The notes under the pieces were generated by a model. It saw only the letters and a program-made list of their open reading frames with translations, did no database searches and was not told the origin of the DNA. Made by a program: the position numbers and the translations under genes. Positions 1 to 11,126 of a stretch of DNA of 64,000 bases are shown here, one piece after another. Location of the stretch: NCBI GenBank assembly GCA_030737875.1, contig CM060910.1, forward strand, positions 251,690,427 to 251,754,426. The letters run 5' to 3'. This DNA comes from Allium sativum (lineage: Eukaryota; Streptophyta; Magnoliopsida; Asparagales; Amaryllidaceae). Each line of letters opens with the position of its first letter. The stretch's first letter is position 1.

Positions 1-790
1 CAGATTAAGAATGTGTCTCAGAAAGCTTAGCATAACAGACCCTTGCGGTCATAAGAAACTTTGGGGGTCTTCCCATGACAAGTTAGAAACTTAACGACCC
101 TCCTCTCAAAATCTAGAATGACCCTCTACACAGAAAGCTGGCCCATTTAGAACCAACCCATAGCCCATAAACTTGAGCACACAAATGTCACATTCAAATT
201 TTTGACGCCTAACACAGATAATTTCAACCCCTTACAAATCACAATAAATGAGCCGAACCACCAAAAGGGTTTGAAACAACTATGGGATCAGAAACAAGAC
301 CAGTATTAAAGTGCAAAATCTCAATTACAAAATCAAAATGCCAGAATCCAAAAGAGTCTTAACTTCATAATCAAATAAGGAAATTAAACATTTTACATAA
401 ATTTTTCCTATCTCTATCCATCTGCCACGAGAGCATCCATCTACCCTCTAGAAGATTCTACCCTTTGCCCTTGCCTTCTTGGGCAATCCTAAATCAGATG
501 TCCTGTCTCATGGCACCGAAAACAACCAACCTTCTTACATGTTAACAAGTCTTTCTCTAAAGTTTCCCCTATCGCGCAGAAAACCCTACGAAGCCCGAAA
601 GAGGATTAGCCGTAGATGGAATAACTACGGCTACAGATCAAAGTTAGGAACTTCTTTGCCCTTCGACAGACGCCATAGTCTCATCATGCCTACAGGACCA
701 TGTTGCGATGAGGTTACCTCCCAGAAAGCCAGGAGCCCCGGAGACTCAGAAAAGAAGGAAAACAAGGATTAAACAGAAAATCAAAAGATA
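1..790 (-). pseudogene. Decayed gag/protease remnant of element D
   Basis: This is the start of the internal region of a minus-strand Ty3/gypsy element. Read on the minus strand, 524 to 483 encodes a Gag zinc knuckle (CX2CX4HX4C, starting CFRCHETGHL) with an in-frame TAG two residues before the last cysteine. Further along, 348 to 340 encodes DSG, matching the catalytic motif of the retroviral-type aspartic protease. The following bases resemble the protease part of element A, but with frame breaks. Only about 380 bases separate the PBS from the zinc knuckle, against about 960 in element A, so most of Gag has been deleted. The rest of the body lies beyond the left edge. No functional protein is expected. 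The small plus-strand ORF at 479-772 is only the antisense of this remnant. Confidence 0.75.
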
Positions 791-906
791 GGCATATGTC
801 TTTGGGGACTATGTTTTTCAAAACATACTTTCCTTTTTGTAAATACTTTCTTTTAATACCTTTTTGAAACATATTTCAAAACTTTTATCTAATCTGGTAA
901 CATTCA

Positions 907-918
907 GCTCTGATACCA
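907..918 (-). other. Primer-binding site of element D
   Basis: On the minus strand this reads TGGTATCAGAGC, complementary to the 3' end of plant initiator tRNA-Met. It starts 2 bases after the end of the LTR at 921. It fixes element D's orientation as minus and shows that the adjoining LTR is its 5' LTR. Bases 791-906 between here and the gag remnant are untranslated leader with no recognisable feature. Confidence 0.9.
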
Positions 919-2032
919 AGTGTAACACCGCACCTCCATTAAGGTCACTCTCAAAGGGAATGCCTTAACTTCAGTGGAGCGTTTTTGCAAAACAAACACA
1001 GAATATCACAAGATAGATATAAAAATTTTGTAGCGGAAAATAAACAACTTTCTTAAATCACCAAAATACTTTGTTACATAATACCATGAGTCATAAAACC
1101 ATTAAAACACTTCTGTCTTACATCATCAGAATACATAGGTATTTAAAAGAAAAACATCATTCCCCATATTAAAGAGCAAGCCATATAAGAGACAGAGACT
1201 CGAGCCATACTTCAGAAGTAGCTCCTAGAAGATGATATCCAAATCCTGACTAAACATGGGTGTTTCCTCCCTGAGAACCTGGTGGGGTAACGGAAGAAAA
1301 GAGGCGAAACAAACTAGGTCAGACATATGTCTAGTGAGTCCAGTAACTTTTAGCCAGTAAATAAATAAAGGTAAACATGACAGACATACAAAGTGGATAA
1401 GAGGATTTACGGTACAGATGGCAGGTATGACAGGACAAATAAGGTAAGATGTATGCATGCTTCACTATAAACTACTCTGCACTATTACTAGTAAAATCAA
1501 GATGGGATGATCCCTTCCGCCAACCATAATAACGATAACGATGTGGTAGTTTCGTGTACTCCTAGCCATTGTCATATGTGCCGCCTGCTCCTATCTCAAC
1601 TAGTCGTACCCACTACCCTCATATTATAAATTGGTAGACTTAGGGCATACATCCGGGTATACCCTAACCACTACCCTAATCGATTGGCTCCCTACTCTGT
1701 AGATACCCGGTGCTGGCCCCACATCTAGGGGGTATCACTTCCCTAAAGTGGCAACCCAAGGTGTGCACAGTTATACCTACTGGTGTCATGGCCGTCTGGT
1801 CCCCCTCCGCCCGGCCCATGTACGCATATGTCCCCAGTCATTTTGCGCTGCCCACACCATCCATCTCGTTTTGGATCTCTTACAATCAATCAGTAAGCGT
1901 GCCCCTTCCCCGCCTAGTACGGAGTTCTTTACTTTGATACCCCTCCGGGTTACTGACTGAAATGGGTCCCACACAACATGATACAAGCTCTCCCCTATGT
2001 CTTGTATCCCCACTAGGTTTTCTACTGACTAT

Positions 2033-2383
2033 GTATACCCTAAGGTGTCTTTAATTACATAGCCCTCAATCAGTTATGCGTACCTATAGGTGTCTTTAAT
2101 ACATAACCTTTAATCTACCTATCGGTTATGCTTACTTATAGGGGTCTTTAATACATAACTCTATCTATTCCCATTTGTTATGCGTACCCTTAAGGGTGTC
2201 TTTAATACATAACTTTACTATTTTACCCCGTTTATGTATACCATTAGGTGTCTTTAATTACATAACCCTTTTTATCCGGTTAAGTTTGTGGCCTATATAT
2301 ATTAACATTACCCACCTACCCTTCAGTTATACTTAACCCTCCCATTGATTTAATCCTGTTTATTTAATGGTTAAGTTTGTGGG

Positions 2384-2444
<61 letters not shown>

Positions 2445-2520
2445 CCCACCTACCCATCAGTTCTACTTAACCCACCCACAATCCAACTCGTTTTACTTAA
2501 CCTTAACTTATGTCTATCAT
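2033..2520 (-). repeat. Tandem hairpin array in D LTR
   Basis: About six copies of a unit of roughly 60 bases occupy 2033-2280; each contains GGTGTCTTTAATACATAAC and a TATGCGTACC-like partner, so each unit can pair ATAAC-type arms. From 2280 to 2520 there are palindromic TTAAGT/ACTTAA-type units interrupted by an (AT)n tract. In element orientation this lies downstream of the twin stem-loop, the same order as in A, B and C. Confidence 0.6.
2386..2443. repeat. (TA)n microsatellite
   Basis: A nearly perfect run of alternating T and A about 58 bases long interrupts the palindromic part of the D LTR. Confidence 0.95.
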
Positions 2521-2591
2521 CATACAGTTCATATGTATTAAGTTAGATTAAGTAGTCTTATTTTATTACCATGTCCAACTATGGTTATATT

Positions 2592-2816
2592 GGGCTAGAC
2601 CTCCCACATTAGGCCTACAACATGTGGATGCTGGATATGTCGGTCGGGTCCGGGCAGTCTTATTCCACAGTTGGGTCTAACCTCGTGTCTTAGCCCGAGT
2701 CGTATTCACACACTTAGACCTCTCACATTAGGTTCAACATTAGTGGCTGCTGGATATGTTGGTCGGGTCCGGGCAGACTTCCACCACTAATGTAACCTAA
2801 CCTCGTGTCATAAGTG
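2592..2816 (-). repeat. Twin stem-loop module, D LTR
   Basis: Two tandem inverted-repeat units occupy 2592-2696 and 2711-2816. In the unit nearer 2816 the paired arms are CACTTA/TAAGTG, TTAGGTT/AACCTAA and CATTAGTGG/CCACTAATG, around an apex whose minus-strand reading contains GCCCGGACCCGACC. The other unit pairs GGGCTAGAC with GTCTTAGCCC and TGTGG with CCACA. The layout is the same as in A, B and C but the arms are different. Confidence 0.75.
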
Positions 2817-3264
2817 CTAATTAAATTTTTAGACTTTAATTGCTTAAACATTCCTCTTTTGATTAATTAAGTTAATTAATTATTCCTTTCCTTTTTATAG
2901 GTGTCATTACCTATTTTATTAACAATTTGAATTTCCTATCCATAAATGGTCATATTCAAATTATACCATTTTTACCCAACTTTACCTATGTCATAATAGG
3001 GAATTATTTATATGTTTCCCTACTAGAATCATGTGCCCAATTTACATAAACACTATGTAAATTATTCCTATTATAAATTCCTCTTTTCCCCATTTCTTAA
3101 CTAGCATAACCATTTGCGTTTTGGCGTCATCGAGGCTACAAGGTAGCCTCGCCATAAAAATAGAATAAAGGAATGACAAGGTGATCGTTTTCAATACAAT
3201 TTTTGGCACAAGCATGACAACTAGAGAAAATGACATGATAACCTCGCATATAATTATGATTCAT

Positions 3265-3600
3265 CACATAATTAACAACTTGCATAGGTTCATGATTTTG
3301 CAACATAACAACTTGCATAGGTTCTTGAATTAACAACATAATTAACAACTCACATAGGTTCATGATTCACAACATAACAACTTGTATAGGTGACTTGCAT
3401 AGGTTCGTGATTCACAACATAACAACTTGCATAGGTGACTTGCATAGGTTCATGATTCACAACATAACAACTAGCATAGGTTCATGAATTCGTCACACAA
3501 TAACTTTCATAGGTAACTTGCATGATCTCATAACAACTTGCATAGGTTCATGATAACAACTTGCATAGATTCATGAATTTGCAACATAATAACTTGTATA
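3265..3600 (-). repeat. Tandem repeats in D LTR
   Basis: Imperfect tandem units of about 30-60 bases are built from AACTTGCATAGGTTCATGA and CACAACATAACA. They occupy the early part of the candidate intron, the position taken by CATGCTTATG repeats in the A LTR. Confidence 0.8.
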
Positions 3601-3934
3601 ATTTCCTGATCCACAACAACATTAAATTTGCATAACTACAAACAACAAATACCCAAATCATAGTCTACCACAATTCACTTTTATCTGTTTAAACCTAAAA
3701 GTGACTAGAACTCACAGAAAAAGAGGTCTTGAGTTCTGGGATCTGAATTCTGTAATTGATTAGCGTTCCCTTGTTGTAGGCAATTTCGTTGTTGGAGTTT
3801 TAGGCTTTGATTTGATTTGAAGTGTTTTCTTTAATTTGCTTCTATTTGGTGGCGGCTACTCTAGGGTTTGGAGAGACAACATGACGGCCATAGTTTTAGT
3901 TTTTTATTTTGATTTAGGGTTTGAGCCTACCTAT

Positions 3935-3944
3935 GTTTATATAG
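3935..3944 (-). promoter_or_regulatory. TATA box of D LTR
   Basis: The minus strand reads CTATATAAAC, followed by a leader containing AAACCCTAAATC. The placement, just downstream of palindromic repeats and upstream of a splice-donor-like site, matches the A, B and C LTRs. Confidence 0.6.
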
Positions 3945-4109
3945 AATTTTAATTTAATTATAGCCATCGGATGATCTTAGGGTTAATCAAAACCATTCAG
4001 TTGGGATTAGAACTATCCAGAAACCCTAATGACTCGGTAACTAGTGGGAAATGACTCGGCACTGACTCACTGTTCGAATCAGAGCCTTAGAAATCTGTGT
4101 AGGTTTTCT

Positions 4110-4222
4110 GCTCGGCCTGGGCGCACTTGCCAAGTGCGCCAGTGCAACTTTGCATGGGCGCACTTCCCAAGTGCGACAGTGCAATTTTGTTCTGGCGCAC
4201 TTCCCAAGTGTGCCAGTGCATT
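4110..4222 (-). repeat. U3 palindrome cluster in D LTR
   Basis: Three direct copies of a palindromic unit (GCGCACTTGCCAAGTGCGC and close variants) lie about 170-280 bases upstream of the TATA box. They stand where A and B carry GTCGAC palindromes, so they are candidate promoter-proximal protein-binding sites. Confidence 0.7.
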
Positions 4223-4426
4223 CTGGTATGTTTCTGGTTTTTCTGCCTAACTTCGTTCATCTGTATCTTCTTCATACGATATCCGTTTTATGCAAACTCG
4301 GACTCTATCTCAACCATAATTCCGAGACGAACGCAATGGCGTAACCCATTTCCCTTAATTCTCACATTTGAAATTAAGTATTCTTTAATTCGTTAATTTG
4401 ATCATTAAAAAATTCGGGATGTTACA

Positions 4427-5463
4427 ATATCTTCAAAACATAGCTAGATTTATTTTTCTAGAATTTTTAGAACTCATATGTGGCCCCGGTAAGTTGAATT
4501 GTGCGTTCAAATTCAGTATATATATTTATATTTTAATTTTAATGAAAACTGATCGAAACGGCCAAACTGGCTTACGAAATATATCCCATTGTGTTCGGAA
4601 TAAGGTAATTAGCTGGGGACGACAGTCGTTGGGCTCGATTTGATATTCGAATTAAAAATCAACTTTAAGGAGAAAAATTAAAATAAAATAATATATATTA
4701 TAATATATCCTTCTATCCCTTCTTCTTAGAAGTCAACCCCCGTCGTTATTTTGAAAAAAAGGAACCGAACCCTAATCCCGTCGCTCCCCCTACCTCGAGC
4801 CACTGCCGTCGCCGTCGCCCCTTCCCCTCATTCTGCCGTTGCTCGAATTCAAATTCAAGTTCAAATTTCCACAAACCCTAGACTAAAATAAAAATATAGC
4901 TTCAAATTCAAATTTCCACACACCCCATCATATTATATATCAGATCGAAGCTCTCGACGATACGAAGCTTCGGGTGTAATTCGTTTCGACCTGTAATGCA
5001 CCATTTGGCCGGAAATCATGGTCAAACTGTCTTTTTTTCGAAACCTAGGGTTCAAATTTGGGGGTTTTTGATTTACAAGCGAATTGAAGAATCAGGAATA
5101 TGGGTTTGGAGGAGAAGCAACATACGAACCTATTGGTGATAGTCGATTTGAATGAAATCAAGTATGGAGTTCAGATTTCATCGTCTAGGGTTCGAAACCC
5201 CTCTTGATTGTCGTGGCGCCGGAAGGGATAGGGGCCGCCGGAGTCATGGTCAAGGGGTGGGGCTGGTGCGGTTCTGGAAGGGCTTCGCTTTGGTGGTGGT
5301 TTCCAGTTGTGATTCGGTCGGAGGGAGGAGGAAGTTGCGGTCAAAGTCCGCCCCTGGAATGGGTTCCGTGCGTGCGTTGTAGCCTGTAGTTGAAGAACGA
5401 TGGAGCGGGAAGACCAATTCGGTGCTGACGTGTAATAGGAGGTGGGGTATTATTTTATTTAAT

Positions 5464-5504
<41 letters not shown>

Positions 5505-6881
5505 GTATCCGCGTTCTAACGTCTATAACTTTCACATACGAGGTTGAATTTGAGCGCAGTTCATTGCGTTGGGATCGTAGCGGAATTGCAGACGTTTTGA
5601 CGCTGGTTTCGCTGCATTTGGGGACTGTCAAATTTTGGCCTTTAGTTGGACGTTCGATCAACTAAGGATGCAAAGGTGAGTGATTTCCACTCACGATGAA
5701 CTGAATTGCTCCCATATTTATTAAATTTAAATTATGAAATGAGTCGGTTGCATGGTTGCGTTGGATTGTTGATGTGTTGTTAAAATTTTGACATGCAAGA
5801 GTGTTAACATGCAAATTTAGGGCAATAATTAGTTATTTAATTTAATTTAAATTTCCAGTGGAAAATTCGAATCCTTACTAAATCCTGAAACAGTTTAATG
5901 CTGATCAGCTGAATGGAATGGTTGTGATGGATGTTGGTTGAATTTTTTTACTGATTTGATATTTATGCTGCTAGTGCTCCATATTCAGTATATTGTGTTG
6001 CATGTTGGTTATGACGATAAATCCCATTTACCCTTGATGTTGCGGGCATCCAATAAACCCAAGATTCATCGATGAAAATAAATTAAGAACACAGAGTGAA
6101 ATGATAATCTGTGACCCTGATTTAGATTGAAATGATAGATCCATCCCTGAATATCGAGAAATTAAATTTAAAAATCACTTTTCCATAGGGTAGCAAATTA
6201 TATACGGGCGTCGGTTGGTTAAATGATTTTAATTATTCGAATGTTATTCGATGGGAAATTTTGTTAAGGGAAATGTGTCGATTTTGTTAGATTTCATTTT
6301 CCTTGAATCTTGAACTTTGAAGGACTAAACATGGGTTTAAGAAATTTTCCTACGACAAATTTGGAATTTTGAATTTGGAACTTGAATATAATTTGAAATT
6401 TTCCAATAATTGAAGTAGATTCGAAATTTAAATAAATTTTTATTTGAATCTGATTTTTGGGTAAAGGAAATCGAGGTTACTTGGAGTTGATTTAACTAAA
6501 GATGAATATGGTTTGAATTCTCTAAATTTAAAGATGAGCTGAAATGGTGTTAGAATAAGAGGTTGAATTATGTAGCACCATTGAGACTGGGTACGGGTTT
6601 AGGTACTTGGAGTTCGGAAGAAAGGAATGATTATGATTAAAGACATTAAATATATATATTTTTCATTGTTTGATTTCAAATAAATTTTTCTTTCCTTAAA
6701 TTTATTATTTAACCTTTACCTATAAACTATTTTATTTTAAATAAATTTTCCTTACATTTTATTTTTCAGACTATCTAGTAAATCTTTAATTATATTTATA
6801 CATAATGGTTTAAATTATTTTTACCTTTAATTGTTATATTATATATATATGTATCTTTATAAGATTTTCCTATAAACTTTT
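4427..6881 (+). repeat. 5' LTR of element F, left part
   Basis: Bases from about 4876 match F's 3' LTR (39692-41695) closely. The copy stops at 6881 where element E was inserted and resumes at 34085. The first 450 bases (4427-4875) instead resemble E's U3 at about 7489-7720 and have no match in F's 3' LTR. A GC-rich leader (about 4780-4850) and a splice-donor-like AAAG|GTGAGT (5676-5681) are visible. The true LTR start lies to the left of element D, outside the window. The small ORFs here are not conserved proteins. Confidence 0.75.
5465..5500. repeat. (AT)n microsatellite
   Basis: Alternating AT tract in F's 5' LTR. The corresponding site in the 3' LTR (40282-40318) also carries an AT run with a different pattern, as expected from slippage. 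Confidence 0.9.
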
Positions 6882-9210
6882 TGTAACGACCCGGAAAATC
6901 TGAACCAATTAATTTTTTTTAAATTGGATAAATTAATGGATTTTAAATTTTTAAAATAAATATTTTAAATAATAGTAATGAAAATTGAGTTTGAATCGAC
7001 ATTTGAAAACGAATATAATTAATTCTAATTATAAACAAGGCCTCAAATGGCGCTGCAGTTTCAAAAATTGAATTCAAACTTTGTCGGACTGTACCGGGTG
7101 CAAAACAAAACGGATTTGAGTGAAACCAAAAATATTTAAATCTGTTAGAGAATACCTTTCTAATGAATCTGAAAAATCGAAGTTTCATAGCGGAAAGCAA
7201 AAGTTATGGCCAAATGAATTTTCAGTAAGGTCGCTATGGAATTTATATAGCCCGTGAAATTGGTCATTTTGCTAACGACCTCGGAATTCGACGAAACCAC
7301 TTTTGTTGGATCCGGGATGAGGAGTTATTACTAGGTTTCAATTTTCATAATTTTTGAAGCTAGTATGTGAGCATGGCAAAGGAAAACGTGTTTTGGTCAA
7401 TTATAGTTAAATTGGATCGACCAGAAATGGGCCTTTTTGCAAACGGTCTCAGAATTCGACGAAACTAGTTTTGTTGGGACCGTATCGTCAAAACATAGCC
7501 AGATTTATTTTTCTGGAATTTTTCGAATCAGTTTGTCGCCCTGGCAAATTGAAATGTACGTTCAAATCGAATATTGAATGTTATATATTTTAAATTGAAT
7601 GAAAACTGACTGAAACAGTCGAATGGGCCTACGAAACATATCCCATTGTGTTTAGAATGGGGGTAAAACACTAGGGACGACAGTCGTTGGGTTTGGATTG
7701 GAAGTCGTGTCGGAAAACCCCTTTTTAAAACCATCGGCCAATAGAAATTTTTCTTTCATTAATTTAAAAATAAAAAAAACGAACCCCCCCCCCCCCCGTA
7801 TCAGCTGCTCTCGACGGCGGAAAGGGATCGAAACTTCCTGGCTAGATTGCTCCTTCGTTTCTCAATGAAATCGAGCGCGGTTGGATCCATTTCGAAGCTC
7901 TCGATCTCCTCTTCAAATCCATACCAGCTAGAGAATTTATCGTGCAGTATTTTGGGAGAATCACCTCGCCGAAGTCGGCGACTTCAGACCGCCGCCCCGA
8001 CCGCCTGGCACCACCGGAGTGGGCCCCACCACCACGCGCAGGCACGCGCCTCCCCCTCTTCGTCGCTGCACCGGCCGATCCTCCCATCGATTCACGGTTT
8101 GATCGAAAATTGCAAAACTAGTTTTGAACATTTATTGGAAGGTACGAGTTTGGCTATTTTCAACTGATTTTAACACTTTAAAACGTTGCAAACTTTGAAA
8201 AATCATATCTTTTTCGTTTCTTTACGAAATTCGATGAAACAGGAAACATCGTGACTGTGTGGACGTCTTCTACCTTCCAGAAGAGACCGCATATTTTTTT
8301 GAGCCTTCTGCTATTTTTGGTGGAGTGGAACCCAATGTGAGATTTCTAATTTATAAACGATATGGAAAATGATGATGTATATCGATGTATGAGTTATATA
8401 AGCGTTGTACACCTCTTGTATAAGCGTTGAATAAGTTGTACATTCGATGTATAAGTTGTATATGTGTTGTAAAAATTATATATGTGTTGAAATAGAAGTG
8501 AATTGCTATATATATACGCCCCTCGTCCACAACCCATGGACGATATTTATTGGTTGTGATTGGTGTGAAAATTGATTGATAGCGAATGGTTGATTGGAAT
8601 TGTTTGTGGTTGATATTGATTGATTATGGTTGAAAAATACCTATTTGTGGTTGAGAAATATTTGGTTGAAACCACATAGGATTAGTTTATGGAAATGAAA
8701 TATATATACATGCCGCCTGCGTGCGAACTAGATGCATGATTCCCCATTGTCAAAAACCGCGAGGTTTTAAGACAGAGCAAGGAGCCGTACTAAGGACGGT
8801 CCTGGTTTTAACTACCCTGCCGTTATGCTGCCGAAATTTTGAATAATATTCGTGTGTTAGAATTATTTTCATTTGTTGAAACTATATTTATTCGTTGAAT
8901 AGAAAACCTTCATGTGTTGAATTGAAACTCATTCGTTGAATAGAAATTCATGTGTTGAATGGTCTTCATGTTTTAAATATAAAAAACACATTTTTATCTG
9001 TGTATAAACTATAGAAAACCTTCATGTGTTGAATCGATATTCATTCGTTGGATAGAAATTCATGTGTTGAATGGTATTCGTGTTTTTAAATATAAGAATC
9101 ACATTTTTATCTATATATATAAACTATAGAAAACCTTCATGTGTTGAATCGATATTCATTCGTTAGATAGAAATTCATGTGTTGAATGGTCTTCGTGTTT
9201 TAAATATAAA
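6882..9210 (+). repeat. Element E, first segment
   Basis: This is the U3 and leader of the E LTR. A motif near 7270 (CGGAATTCGACGAAACCACT) is repeated with changes near 7440. A C-run at about 7785 precedes a GC-rich leader (about 7800-8090) resembling a 5' untranslated exon. Donor-like sites are GTACGA (8142) and GTGAGA (8337), the latter aligned with GTGAGA at 43491 in E'. The 106-residue ORF at 7847 has no recognisable domain. The last five bases, ATAAA, are A's target site. Confidence 0.75.
8840..9210 (+). repeat. Tandem repeat array in E
   Basis: Imperfect units of about 110-115 bases contain CTTCATGTGTTGAATCGATA, TAGAAATTCATGTGTTGAAT and CACATTTTTATCT. Element A landed inside the array, which continues at 20821. 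Confidence 0.85.
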
Positions 9211-9485
9211 TGTAACACCCCGCAAATTCTATAACTGTGAAATCAGCAAATTAAAGTATAATTAATCTGAAATCAAAGAACTAAGGGAAACGGGATACGC
9301 CATTGCGTTCGTCTCGGAAAAATACGCGAAATAGAGTCCGAGTTTTCGAAAAACGGAGTCCGTATGAAGAAGATATGGCCTTCGGAAGTTTGAGAATTAA
9401 ATTTAAAATTCAAACAGAATAAATCAAGTTTAAATTCGCAAATGGGGCCCATTGGGCCAGGGCGGAAAAACGCCGCCTGACGCAC

Positions 9486-9600
9486 CCAGGTCGACTGGGC
9501 TGTCGACCTGGTCTAACCAGGTCGACAGGCCTGTCGACAGGGCTGTCGACAAGGGTGTCGACCTGGTCCAGACCAGGTCGAGCCCAGTCTAACCTGGCTG
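9486..9600 (+). repeat. U3 palindrome cluster in A LTR
   Basis: Multiple GTCGAC palindromes carry matching arms (CCAGGTCGAC and GTCGACCTGG) about 140-250 bases upstream of the TATA box. The copy in the 3' LTR is at 17844-17958. B has the same core with CCAAG/CTTGG arms. These are candidate promoter elements. Confidence 0.75.
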
Positions 9601-9739
9601 GCCTATTCTCTGTTGGTCGATTTTCTGTGGTCTGCTTTGTCATTAGGGCTAGGTGGCAAGCTCTAATTGGTCTCTCCTTAGAATGAATGGCTACGATCAA
9701 TCCAAGCAACACCAATGGTCCTAATCAGTTCCTAACCTC

Positions 9740-9747
9740 TATATAAA
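9740..9747 (+). promoter_or_regulatory. TATA box of element A
   Basis: TATATAAA is followed by ACAACCCTAGACTAAACCC, a typical plant LTR promoter context. Transcription would start about 30 bases downstream, which makes R plus U5 about 2.7 kb long. The 3' LTR copy is at 18098-18105. Confidence 0.7.
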
Positions 9748-10546
9748 CAACCCTAGACTAAACCCTAATCTATTCATTCAAAAATAAGAACATAGCCGCC
9801 ATGTTGCTGAGGAACGACTAGGAGTAGCCACCAAATTGGAGAGAGGATTAGGAGGAAGATTCTAAAGCTTAAAGCAACCTAAACAAATCAATTCAACAAA
9901 GGAATTTGCGTCTTCAATCCCTAAACTAGAGAATTCATCAAACCATTGTAAGTAGAGTATTACTTTGGTATGAATAAACAATTGTGTTGGTTTGTATGCT
10001 TGAATTGTGGCAATAAAGTAATTCATATTTGTGCGTTCTTATCAATTTGAAATATTATATACGTCTGGATATTTATGAATTATGTTATTCATTATAAAGA
10101 ACTACATGCGGTAGTTCTATGCAAGTATACGTTTGGAATATTTCGCAAATTATGTAATCCATGTTGAAGCTACATGTATGTAGTTGATTTAAATTCATGC
10201 AAGTTTGGGGTTTGCTTCTATGCCACCATGATGTATATTTTTGTGCATAAATCATGTTGTAAGTAATTGGAACAAGTTTGGTTATTATCCATATGAAATT
10301 ATGTTGAGAATTTGGCATTATGTATTAAGCCATGCTTTTGTACTAGAAAACCTATTTGCAAATTTATGAATATGGCTAGGCTATGAATGATATTTGGCAT
10401 AATTGAAAACCATGATTAGGCCTATCTTGTTTACAAGAATTATATGATGACATATGTGGTACATGGCTAGGTTAGGTTCAAAAGGTCCCTTTTTGTAAGT
10501 TTACATGACTAAAGTAAGAATCATGATTTCATGTTAGAAATATTTA

Positions 10547-10690
10547 TGCCATGGTTATGTGAACAAATTTAACTATACTTATGCCATGCTTATGTTTGAT
10601 ATTATGCCATGCTTATGTTTGACATTATGTCATGCTTATGCTAGAAATATTTATGCCATGCTTATGTTTGACATTATGCCTAAATAAAAA
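10547..10690 (+). repeat. Tandem repeats in A LTR
   Basis: Short units built on TATGCCATGCTTATGTTTGA are repeated about five times. They lie early in the candidate intron; the 3' LTR copy is near 18905-19050. Confidence 0.8.
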
Positions 10691-11126
10691 TATATGTTCA
10701 TGTGACAATAATGATATCTCAATTACAAGTTCACATGCTTTGATTCATGTCACCTATGTTACCACTATGCAAGTACACCAGTTTCTATTTTGTATTTCCA
10801 ACGTCGTATTGCAAGTTCATGCGCTCACATTCCCCCTCTTTGTGTATGTAATTACGCTTTAAGCCTCCCCTTTTCGCATGGCTAATTTGGGCTTTAAAAG
10901 GCTAAGCCCAAAATATATATAAACGGACGTGTTAAACGGGGGAAAATAACGTTGGGTTAAAATTACTAATGAATGAAAATATAAAATAGAAGGGCCCAAG
11001 TTCAAGTATGGGTTGGGCCCATGATTGGTGTAACCTTTACACCATTAACTTAATAATGGGCCGCAAATATTTACATATAAGAAATAAAGAGGAATGACAA
11101 AATATGTAAATGTAGAACATACGATG

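Larger units (their letters stand above)
1279..3715 (-). other. Candidate intron inside D LTR
   Basis: On the minus strand a donor-like GTGAGT (3715-3710) follows the TATA box by about 220 bases. At the far end CTGAC (1322-1318) fits the plant branch-point consensus. It is followed by a pyrimidine tract and CCACCAG (the AG ends at 1279), about 40 bases downstream. The twin stem-loop and hairpin arrays lie within. The same order occurs in A, B and C. There is no transcript evidence. Confidence 0.4.
921..4426 (-). repeat. 5' LTR of element D (3.5 kb)
   Basis: On the minus strand the LTR begins TGTAACATCCCG at 4426 and ends GGTGTTACA at 921, giving TG...CA ends, and is followed at once by a tRNA-Met PBS. 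Its U3 shares a block with elements A and B (minus-strand reading of about 4345-4258, containing GCCATTGCGTTCGTCTCGG). It has a TATA box, palindromes upstream of it, a twin stem-loop, hairpin arrays and a TTCCGCTA motif (1031-1038) near its end. The paired LTR lies outside the window, so age and target duplication cannot be judged. The insertion is in the 5' LTR of element F. Confidence 0.85.

Noticed and set aside
2386..2443. AT-rich tract as a replication origin or matrix attachment site
   Set aside because: Simple microsatellite. Similar AT runs occur at several places in different LTRs with no further supporting signal.
7785..7798. C homopolymer tract as a regulatory G-quadruplex
   Set aside because: A single run of C without further G/C runs nearby; more likely slippage. 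The C run at 12068-12079 varies between A's LTRs for the same reason.
7847..8167. 106-residue ORF in the GC-rich part of E
   Set aside because: It is a low-complexity leader sequence with no domain, no counterpart in E', and an overlapping ORF of similar length on the other strand.
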